Below, one piece after another: positions 57,466-64,000 of a stretch of DNA of 64,000 bases. Every line of letters begins with the position of its first letter. The first letter of the stretch is position 1. Under the pieces are notes generated by a model, which worked only from the letters and a program-made list of their open reading frames with translations, was not told the DNA's origin and did not search any database. The position numbers were made by a program, and so were the translations under genes. Source of the DNA: Marinobacter sp. AC-23 (GTDB taxonomy: Bacteria; Pseudomonadota; Gammaproteobacteria; Pseudomonadales; Oleiphilaceae); NCBI RefSeq assembly GCF_001858325.1, contig NZ_MBPP01000005.1:4-64003 (forward strand). Direction: 5' to 3'.

Positions 57466-59601
57466 TTAATTGACGATTTGTTCCGGGCCTGAGGCGGCGA
57501 GAATCGAACGTTCGGTCGCTTGTGTATGGCTATACGCTCGGTTATCCAATAATGGAATGCGAATGGAGAAGCAGGAGCCTACGCCGGGTTCACTGGTTGC
57601 ATCTAGGGTGCCTCCCAATTTTTGGATGTACTCTCGAGCTTGGTAGGCGCCAATCCCCATACCGGTGAGGCCTTTTGTGCTTTCAAAAGGCTTGAACAGC
57701 CGGTCATTGATGAAATCTTCTGTCATGCCGCAGCCAGTGTCCTGAATAAACAGCATTACGTTGCCCCTGGCAATTTTAAGGGACAGGGTGACCTCTCCGT
57801 CTGGTGGCGTGGCATCTTGCGCGTTCTGGATGAGGTGGCCCAGCACGCTTCGCAATTGTTCAGGGTCTGCGCTGATCATGATCTTTGGTGCTTGCTTCTC
57901 CAGCGTGGGTATCGGGTGCTGTCGGTTGTAATGTTCCAATAGGCTGGCTACCAGGTTGGTCAAATCCAGAGCTTTGATCCCATCTTCAGCACCTGCTGAT
58001 GGCTTGCGAATGTGATCCACCAAGTTGGACATTTTGCGAACGGCGTGGTCTGTAGTATTGATCATGTCGTCTATAAACGCTGGGTTATTTCTGTGTTTTT
58101 GAGCGTTGTTCACCAACAGAGACAATTGTGCAATGACGGTTTTCAAATCATGCACCATGAAAGCAGAGGCTTTACTTACCGCTTCGAATTGCATGGCCCG
58201 CGAAAGCCGGTTTTGTGCATCCGCCTGAGCCAGTAGGTTGCAGGTTTGGCGGGCGACGACTTTGATTAGATCGAAGTTCTCCCAGTTCAGATCTACCCGT
58301 GCATAGGGGTGGCCTATCATGGCAATGCCATAGAGTTCGTTACCGAGGTAGAGCGGAATCACTAGCCAGGCGTCTGGGGTTTTGGTTATGGCGTCGGGGA
58401 TCTCCAGCAGGTCGTAGCTCACCGGATCGGCTTTGTATTCATCCAGGTTCACAATCCACTCTTTCTCGTTGAATAAGCGCACCAGTTCGGCGTCTTCATC
58501 AATCACTGTGTATCTGGGGGTGGCCAGGTTGGCGGATTCTTTCAGGGTGTAGGATCCCTGTTCACTTTTGAGCCAAATAGCGCCTGCGTTACTTTCTACC
58601 AAGCCGGCAAGGATTCGGATTGCACGCTGCGGAAGCGGGGGCTCATCGCTGAGGTCGGCAAGTTCTTTGGTCAGTTTTAGCCATTCTTCGCGGTAATCGT
58701 ATTTGTAGTCGAAAAAATTCTGGCTAATCAAGACCATGAGTTTTGCGCGTATGCGCCGGGAGAGTACCAGTGTTACCAGGAAGACGAGCGCTACGGCTGA
58801 CAGCAGTACTTGTAAGGCTTCGCCCCAGTTGCCACCGAGAATTCGTACATAATAACCACTTACAGAAAGCAGTAGCAGGTATGCGCCGGCGAGTATCAAG
58901 GTGCCTGCATGAAAGACCGCTGATCGGGAAAGCTGGAAATCGATTGGCTGCTTGCGGGTGTTGACAACGTTGATAGCAAACAGCGGAACCAGCGCAGCGT
59001 TAACGAACCCGCGAGCGTTCCAGAATGAGTCGGCGATTCCGCCAAACAGTAACGCGTCTGCGTACATCAAGAAATCAAAGATGAAGATGGTGGCGGTACC
59101 AATGCATAGGTATTTCATGCTGGAACGGCCAAAGGCGGGTGCGTTTCTCCAGATTTGCTCAACCAGGGAGAGGCCAAGTAACGACAGCGCAACCTGGCCG
59201 ATAAGTTTGGTTTTACCATCTACCAGCGCGAGCCCAAAAATGAATTCAAGGCTGCCTAGGGCGAGCAGGGTAACCAGCAGGACGGCTGTTGCGATCCCCA
59301 GGAACTTTTTGATTTGCCCGCTCAGGCGGCCTTGCCGGTATGTATCCCTCAGCATGGCGAACAGAAGCAGGATCCACGCGGTATCTCGAAGCAGTTCCAG
59401 TAGGTAACGAATGAAAAAGCCGGGCAGACCCCAGAGGCTTTGAGTGACCAGGCTGGACGCCCATAGGGTTGTGACCAGCGCCGCAATAAAGAGCGCCCGG
59501 TCTATGTCACGCCTTAAATAACGGGTGCCCACGAGCACCGCAAGTATTGCGAATACTGCGGCCGCCGCGCCGTGGCTTATCACGCTTAAATCTGGAAGCA
59601 T
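57466..59601 (-). CDS. prsK: XrtA/PEP-CTERM system histidine kinase PrsK
   Basis: 711 residues: about ten N-terminal membrane helices (residues 1-290), a GAF-like domain (~330-460), and a kinase core with H-box FMVHDLKTVIAQL, N-box LIQNAQDATPPDG and G-box DTGCGMTEDF ... GMGIGAYQAREY. Pairs with PrsR. Signal unknown; the many membrane helices suggest a lipid or envelope signal. Start ATG 59601. Confidence 0.94.
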   Translation of the reverse strand: MLPDLSVISHGAAAAVFAILAVLVGTRYLRRDIDRALFIAALVTTLWASSLVTQSLWGLPGFFIRYLLELLRDTAWILLLFAMLRDTYRQGRLSGQIKKFLGIATAVLLVTLLALGSLEFIFGLALVDGKTKLIGQVALSLLGLSLVEQIWRNAPAFGRSSMKYLCIGTATIFIFDFLMYADALLFGGIADSFWNARGFVNAALVPLFAINVVNTRKQPIDFQLSRSAVFHAGTLILAGAYLLLLSVSGYYVRILGGNWGEALQVLLSAVALVFLVTLVLSRRIRAKLMVLISQNFFDYKYDYREEWLKLTKELADLSDEPPLPQRAIRILAGLVESNAGAIWLKSEQGSYTLKESANLATPRYTVIDEDAELVRLFNEKEWIVNLDEYKADPVSYDLLEIPDAITKTPDAWLVIPLYLGNELYGIAMIGHPYARVDLNWENFDLIKVVARQTCNLLAQADAQNRLSRAMQFEAVSKASAFMVHDLKTVIAQLSLLVNNAQKHRNNPAFIDDMINTTDHAVRKMSNLVDHIRKPSAGAEDGIKALDLTNLVASLLEHYNRQHPIPTLEKQAPKIMISADPEQLRSVLGHLIQNAQDATPPDGEVTLSLKIARGNVMLFIQDTGCGMTEDFINDRLFKPFESTKGLTGMGIGAYQAREYIQKLGGTLDATSEPGVGSCFSIRIPLLDNRAYSHTQATERSILAASGPEQIVN

Positions 59602-59682
59602 GTAACCTGCCTATTCCTTGGATAGGTATAGTTTGATGTGGGCGGCGGTTCTGTGCAACTCCTGGGTAAAGTTGACGGTGAG

Positions 59683-60642
59683 TTATAGCGGCGTTTTGTT
59701 GTTTTTGTAGAAGTGAAATATCTCCTTTAGTGGGCGCTTAGCTGTAAAGCCGAATTCATTTTCAAACTCTCTGCCGTCGATGACCACCGGGTATTTAAAA
59801 AAGCCCATGAGGTAGGCGGGGAAGCGTCGTAGCCCTAGCGTGCGCAGAATAAGTCGTGGCAGGAGGGGTGGGATAGACGGTACCGGGATTCGTGTGCAGC
59901 CGCACAATTGCAGCGCTCGCTGGTAGGCCACCCAATCGCCTGGCGCCACGTTGAAAATTCCCCTTACAGGTTTTTTATAAGCCAAGGCTATGGCATCTGC
60001 CATGTCGTCTATGTGTATAAACTGCATCATCGGTGAGAATCCGGCCAGCACGGGCGCTCGCTGGCTTGCGAGTAGGCTGCTCACGGTGTTCCGAACGCCA
60101 GGCCCCACGATATTGCAGGGGCGTAGAATGCTGATATTTAGCTCCGGGTAGCGCCACAAGTAGATGCTTGCCAGGTTTTCCAGTTCTACCGAATCGATCA
60201 AGTCTGCGCTTAAGCCCGCACTTTTCAGCGGTGCGGACTCAGTGATCAAGGCCGGGTTGTATGCCATGGCTCCGTATACATGGTATGTCGAAAGCACAAT
60301 CACCCGGCGTACGCCGTACTTCTGGCTAAGATCCAGCAAATTTTGCGTTCCCAGCACATTGGCGTTGTAGCGTCGCATTCGTGTGAGTTGGCTGGACCGA
60401 ATGCGGCCCAAATGAATAACGCCGTCGAACTTGTATCGGCGAAACAGATCTTCTAAAAGGCGATGGTTCAAATCCATGCAATAGCTGGGGATGTCGTCGC
60501 CAAGAGGCACCTGAGTGCGCGCGTCTACGGCCACGAGGTTGCAGGTTTTCTGGAGTCGTTTGATCACTTGCTGGGCGAGCGACCCGGCTGCGCCTGTAAC
60601 CAGAATGTTGGGTTTACGTTGTTTGGTTGTCGGGGAGGTCAT
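59683..60642 (-). CDS. SDR-family NAD-dependent epimerase/dehydratase
   Basis: 319 residues of the extended short-chain dehydrogenase family: N-terminal NAD-binding loop ILVTGAAGSLAQQVIKRL, VIHLGRIRSSQ, and an active-site YxxxK-like STYHVYGAMAYN region. Probable catalytic pattern is atypical (no clear YxxxK), so it may bind a nucleotide sugar or act on another substrate. Its stop overlaps or abuts the start of the acyltransferase (60642), and both are probably cotranscribed. The two-gene pair occurs away from polysaccharide loci, so I count it as housekeeping. Confidence 0.78.
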   Translation of the reverse strand: MTSPTTKQRKPNILVTGAAGSLAQQVIKRLQKTCNLVAVDARTQVPLGDDIPSYCMDLNHRLLEDLFRRYKFDGVIHLGRIRSSQLTRMRRYNANVLGTQNLLDLSQKYGVRRVIVLSTYHVYGAMAYNPALITESAPLKSAGLSADLIDSVELENLASIYLWRYPELNISILRPCNIVGPGVRNTVSSLLASQRAPVLAGFSPMMQFIHIDDMADAIALAYKKPVRGIFNVAPGDWVAYQRALQLCGCTRIPVPSIPPLLPRLILRTLGLRRFPAYLMGFFKYPVVIDGREFENEFGFTAKRPLKEIFHFYKNNKTPL

Positions 60643-61463
60643 CAGAAAAGCCTTTTTCTTTCTTTCAGGCCTTTATCAATAAGGCGATTTATTTCCGTTT
60701 TTACCTGCTCAACACGCTCGCCTACCTGCGTTTCTGATATGTCCTCACCATCAAAATACATAGGTGGGCCGAAATTCAGGTGAACCTTGGCGGGCAAAAC
60801 GACAGGCATTGCGAGCGGGGCATAGGGTATGCCCAAGGCTTTGGCCAAAGGTTTGATATTGGCTATGGCGGGTATGGTTTCTTCACAGCCCACTACACCA
60901 ACGGGCACGATGGCTGCGTTGTACTTCATGGCCAGGTGCATAAAACCCGGGCCAAAGCGCTGGAGTTTGTAACGATCCCGGTAGAGCTTGCCGGAGCCGC
61001 GCACACCTTCAGGGAAAACGATGATGGCTTCGTTGTTGGCGAGCATCCTGGCGCAATTCACAGGGTCGCCCAGTACCGCGCCCACCTCATTGAGCATGTT
61101 GCCGAGCCAGGGCACCGTTGGGAAAAAGCGTTCAATCATGGCGCGGGGAATGCGTGGGCTTTTCGTGCGGGAGGCCAGTGCGTAGCCAATGAGTATGCCA
61201 TCAATCGGGAGCTGCCCGCTGTGGTTCCCCACAATCAGAACTGGCCCCTGCGCGGGGATATGGTCAACGCCCTGAGCTTCTGTGCGGAAGTACTTTTCGT
61301 AAATCGGCTTGGCCAGGGAGAGCCCGTATTTGACGGTCTCATTGTTATAGCCCCAGGGATCGTACCCCAGGGTGCCTATGGGTTTTCGAATGCGGTTGAT
61401 GTGTTCGTCCAGCTCGGTCGAAACCAGTCGGGACTTCAAAAAAGATACCAGGCTCATGGGCAC
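60642..61463 (-). CDS. lysophospholipid acyltransferase family protein (PlsC-like)
   Basis: 273 residues with the PlsC signature NHSGQLPIDGILIGYALA (the H-x4-D box, here HSGQLPID) and FPEGVRGSGKLYRDRYKLQRFGPG. It should transfer an acyl chain to a lysophospholipid or similar acceptor at the inner membrane. ATG at 61463. Confidence 0.85.
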   Translation of the reverse strand: MPMSLVSFLKSRLVSTELDEHINRIRKPIGTLGYDPWGYNNETVKYGLSLAKPIYEKYFRTEAQGVDHIPAQGPVLIVGNHSGQLPIDGILIGYALASRTKSPRIPRAMIERFFPTVPWLGNMLNEVGAVLGDPVNCARMLANNEAIIVFPEGVRGSGKLYRDRYKLQRFGPGFMHLAMKYNAAIVPVGVVGCEETIPAIANIKPLAKALGIPYAPLAMPVVLPAKVHLNFGPPMYFDGEDISETQVGERVEQVKTEINRLIDKGLKERKRLF

Positions 61464-61507
61464 TCCCTTATGCGGCCCCTATCTGCAGTGGTCATCTGCA
61501 GCGATTT

Positions 61508-62428
61508 TCAGCCACGCCCGATGAGAACTCCCAGCGTATGGCTCTGGCCTTTATTAAGCACGTGATAATCGCTGGCTGCATTGGCAGTTTCGACACACAG
61601 CATTGTCTGCCAGGCAGAGTTCGGGAAGTCGCTCAGGTTTTTGGCCTTGTCGGGGCCGGGGTTCCATACAACGGTGGAGTCACTTCCAACCGCGATAAGC
61701 TTGCGGCTCGTGCTGGGCGTTACGACTGTTAGCGGTTCGCCGCATTCGTATATCCGGTCGGTTTCGCCTTCAAAATAAACCGGGCCGTCTTGGTTGCAGT
61801 ATTCCCAGTCTTTGAGAGTATCTATGTAATGGCTATGGCCTAACCCTAAAACCCTTGAGCGGGTGATGTCGATTGTTGGAAGGTAGGTGTGCAACGCCTG
61901 GCTATAGGCGAGCGGGTCACTATCAAGGTTTGTAGTGGTGAGCGCTAGCTGGCAGCCTCGCACTGAAAAGCTGAAGGTCAGCAGAGCCAGGGCGTGGCCG
62001 GCCCATACGTTACTAAAGTCGTCGTTGGCATCCAGAGACAGTGAGATTTCCACTTCATGAGCGCTCTCGCTTACATCTTCCAACTTCCACAGCGCTGTGC
62101 GGCCAAACCCGTGCGCACTCTGCTTTTTTAGTCGTTTACGTACCTCTGGCGCGTTGCGGGCCGGGTCGCCAAACCACGGCCAGCATATGGGGATGCCACC
62201 CCGTATAGCGCGCCCAGGCTCAAATCGCGCTTCAGGGCTCAGCCATAGCCAGTCTGGCTCGTCCTTCGGGGTAAACCGGGTAAGGTGTGCGCCTTGCAGG
62301 AATACCGTGGCTTCAAATAGCGGGTGATGAACCTCTAGCGCTTCCAGCTGACCAATCGTTTTCCAGCGGGTGAAAGACCATTGTCCCGGGGAAAGGTGTA
62401 TAGGCGGTTTGTTGCTGCTTTCGGACAT
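61508..62428 (-). CDS. D-hexose-6-phosphate mutarotase (YeaD-like aldose epimerase)
   Basis: 306 residues of the aldose-1-epimerase-like fold: EVHHPLFEATVFLQGAHL, RAIRGGIPICWPWFG, the catalytic-region ALHTYLP and VVWNPGPDKA near the C terminus. Interconverts anomers of hexose 6-phosphate. A single-gene unit, 45 bases from the PlsC-like gene on the same strand. Confidence 0.88.
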   Translation of the reverse strand: MSESSNKPPIHLSPGQWSFTRWKTIGQLEALEVHHPLFEATVFLQGAHLTRFTPKDEPDWLWLSPEARFEPGRAIRGGIPICWPWFGDPARNAPEVRKRLKKQSAHGFGRTALWKLEDVSESAHEVEISLSLDANDDFSNVWAGHALALLTFSFSVRGCQLALTTTNLDSDPLAYSQALHTYLPTIDITRSRVLGLGHSHYIDTLKDWEYCNQDGPVYFEGETDRIYECGEPLTVVTPSTSRKLIAVGSDSTVVWNPGPDKAKNLSDFPNSAWQTMLCVETANAASDYHVLNKGQSHTLGVLIGRG

Positions 62429-62568
62429 AAGGCTCGGTTCCGGTCAAATGCGTCTTCTTGCTTAGAGAGTAAATTAAAACCGTGTTGTGGGCGACCACTG
62501 CCTATAAAATAACCGCAACCGCTTCAGGTGCAGAGCGTTTAAAGTCAGGCCTGTCGGTTTACTAAGGA

Positions 62569-63216
62569 ATGTCATTGAATAAAGCACAGTGGTTTGATGA
62601 GCTTGCATGGGGCCTCAGTGAGAGGGGTTGGGTGAGCTTTGATGTTACAACCTGGCTGGGGCCTGAGCTTTTGCGCTCACTCCAGAGTGAACTCATTGCC
62701 CTTGATCAGCGCGATGCGCTGAAAAGCGCAGGCGTAGGGCGGGGTAGTGCACCCGTTCGGGATCGTTCAGTACGCCGCGACAAGATCGCTTGGTTACAGG
62801 GTGCTTCGCCGCCACAGGTTGCACTGTTCGGTTTTTTTGAGCGCCTGCGCCTGGAGTTGAATCAACGATTGTTTTTGGGCCTGAAGCGTTTTGAAGCCCA
62901 CTACGCAACCTATCATTGCGGTGATTTTTATAAGGCCCATGTAGACAGCTTTCAGGGCCGGGCGTCTCGTATTGTAAGTTTAGTGCTCTACCTGAATGAT
63001 GACTGGCAACCTTTGGATGGGGGTGCGCTTCAGATCTTTAATCGGGAAAGTGAAAACGAGGTCTGCGGCCTGGTTTTGCCGGAAATGGGAAGGGTGGCGC
63101 TGTTCATGAGCGAAGAGATCCGCCATGAGGTTCTTGAAGCTCATCGCACCCGTTACAGCCTTGCGTGTTGGTTCCGGCAGGATGTCATTCCGCTGCCGTT
63201 GTCTGCAGTTATTTAG
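62569..63216 (+). CDS. 2-oxoglutarate/Fe(II)-dependent oxygenase
   Basis: 215 residues of the prolyl-4-hydroxylase-like family. The iron ligands are read as the H-x-D pair in YKAHVDSFQGR and the distal histidine in EEIRHEVLEAHRTRYSL, and the arginine three residues later probably binds 2-oxoglutarate. Substrate unknown; bacterial relatives hydroxylate proteins. Preceded by a divergent gap of about 140 bases with GGAATG at the start codon. Confidence 0.85.
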   Translation: MSLNKAQWFDELAWGLSERGWVSFDVTTWLGPELLRSLQSELIALDQRDALKSAGVGRGSAPVRDRSVRRDKIAWLQGASPPQVALFGFFERLRLELNQRLFLGLKRFEAHYATYHCGDFYKAHVDSFQGRASRIVSLVLYLNDDWQPLDGGALQIFNRESENEVCGLVLPEMGRVALFMSEEIRHEVLEAHRTRYSLACWFRQDVIPLPLSAVI

Positions 63217-63315
63217 CACTAAATGTTTGGGTGTCCGGATTTGCCGTTGTAGTCCGCAAACCCTTTTGTTAACATTCGCGCCGCTTTCGGGGATATTGTC
63301 CTGAAACGCCGTTAT

Positions 63316-63428
63316 GGTGGCTCCATTGGTGCCTCCGCAACATGAAACCGCGAACCCGGTCAGGCCCGGAAGGGAGCAGCCGCAGCGGTGGAATTGTGTG
63401 CCGGAGTGTCGCTGATGGGGCCACCCCC
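63316..63428 (+). ncRNA. ffs: signal recognition particle 4.5S RNA
   Basis: The conserved core GGTCAGGCCCGGAAGGGAGC and AGCCGCAGCGG is present, and the ends pair (GGTGGC with GCCACC), forming the long SRP hairpin with the GGAA tetraloop region. It lies directly upstream of dnaX, a common arrangement. End positions are within a few bases. Confidence 0.93.
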
Positions 63429-63552
63429 AGATTTTCTTATTTTACCTATCTTCTGAATCCCCCCTCAAGCTTTGATCTCTGTGCCTTATAACTTCTTATA
63501 GCCCCGTGTCCATGCTAAAGTTGCAGGCGTTTTTCTCAGCATTTGGCGGATC

Positions 63553-64000
63553 ATGAGCTACCAGGTACTTGCCCGTAAATGGCGCCCTCGCACCTTTGAA
63601 GATATGGTGGGCCAGGAACACGTTCTCCAGGCGTTAATTCACGCACTGGAAAACCAGCGCCTGCACCATGCCTATCTGTTTACCGGCACCCGTGGCGTGG
63701 GTAAAACCACCATTGGGCGCCTATTGGCCCGTTGTCTTAACTGCGAGACCGGCATTACTCCGCGCCCCTGTGGTACTTGTTCCAGTTGCGTGGAAATTCA
63801 GGAAGGTCGGTTTGTTGATCTGATTGAAATCGATGCCGCATCCCGCACCGGCGTGGACGACATGCGCGAGCTAACGGATAACGTTCAGTACGCGCCCAGC
63901 CGTGGCCGCTACAAGGTGTACCTCATTGACGAGGTGCACATGCTTACCAACCAGTCGTTTAACGCGTTTCTCAAAACCCTTGAGGAGCCGCCGGAGCATG
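63553..64000 (+). CDS. dnaX: DNA polymerase III tau/gamma subunit DnaX, 5' part
   Basis: The frame from ATG 63553 reads MSYQVLARKWRPRTFEDMVG, then Walker A FTGTRGVGKTTIGRLLARCL, the zinc cysteines (LNCETGITPRPCGTCSSC) and Walker B YLIDEVHML, and runs off the window at EEPPEH. Full-length DnaX is several times longer. The clamp loader would use this subunit to load the sliding clamp. Confidence 0.95.
   Translation, partial: MSYQVLARKWRPRTFEDMVGQEHVLQALIHALENQRLHHAYLFTGTRGVGKTTIGRLLARCLNCETGITPRPCGTCSSCVEIQEGRFVDLIEIDAASRTGVDDMRELTDNVQYAPSRGRYKVYLIDEVHMLTNQSFNAFLKTLEEPPEH

Noticed and set aside
1..64000. CRISPR arrays, tRNA or rRNA genes, phage genes
   Set aside because: I saw no regularly spaced repeats, no tRNA-like T-loop motifs in gaps and no phage structural proteins.

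Overview
The window looks like the chromosome of a marine gammaproteobacterium, most likely Marinobacter or a close relative. This rests on the protein style, the methylcitrate-cycle pair prpF-prpD at the left end, the ffs-dnaX pair at the right end, and a complete exosortase A (XrtA)/PEP-CTERM exopolysaccharide system between them. The assignment is by recognition, not by a search.

Layout. 0-2.8 kb: prpF and prpD (propionate degradation). 2.8-4.7 kb, minus strand: the XrtA-associated ATPase and a polysaccharide deacetylase, divergent from the main operon. 5.0-24.3 kb, plus strand: one long, tightly overlapped exopolysaccharide operon (priming sugar transferase, export lipoprotein, chain-length protein, a degenerate tyrosine-kinase-like protein, a beta-barrel protein, a second deacetylase, carbamoyltransferase, two acyl/aminoacyl-transferase-like proteins, glycosyltransferases, asparagine-synthetase-like amidotransferase, O-ligase/polymerase and flippase). 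24.4-40.8 kb: an accessory, visibly more AT-rich tailoring island holding a capsule-synthesis-like protein, a sulfotransferase, two secreted lyase-like paralogs, a glycosyltransferase, two CapK-type adenylating enzymes, a hexapeptide acetyltransferase, a large rhamnogalacturonan-lyase-like protein, a second asparagine-synthase-like protein, a pseudogene of the large lyase, and an IS1380-family element with a CTAG target duplication. 40.8-46.6 kb, minus strand: a sulfate module (SLC13 permease, cysC, cysN, cysD, DHH phosphoesterase). 46.6-59.6 kb: the sorting and regulation module (two PEP-CTERM substrates, LuxI-like acyltransferase, FAD oxidoreductase, xrtA, prsT, prsR, prsK). 59.7-64 kb: housekeeping genes (SDR epimerase, PlsC-like acyltransferase, aldose-epimerase-like protein, 2OG-Fe oxygenase, 4.5S RNA, dnaX start).

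How it fits together. The plus-strand operon would build and export a polysaccharide; XrtA would process PEP-CTERM proteins into the same envelope/biofilm matrix; PrsK-PrsR would switch the set on through sigma-54. Candidate -24/-12 promoters lie in front of both PEP-CTERM genes, and a shared 19-bp motif recurs upstream of the operon, a PEP-CTERM gene and a lyase gene. The sulfotransferase together with the sulfate uptake and PAPS-synthesis genes, plus a phosphoesterase that could remove the pAp by-product, suggests that the polysaccharide is sulfated; this is inference.

Sequence quality. Thirteen genes carry fifteen single-base losses that split otherwise well-conserved frames, nearly all in short C or G runs. 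I see no compensating insertions and no nonsense decay in those genes, so I treat most as probable sequence errors and give the joined coordinates. Two other loci are true relics: a 5' copy of xrtA (46.65-46.77 kb) and a truncated copy of the large lyase (37.4-37.8 kb).
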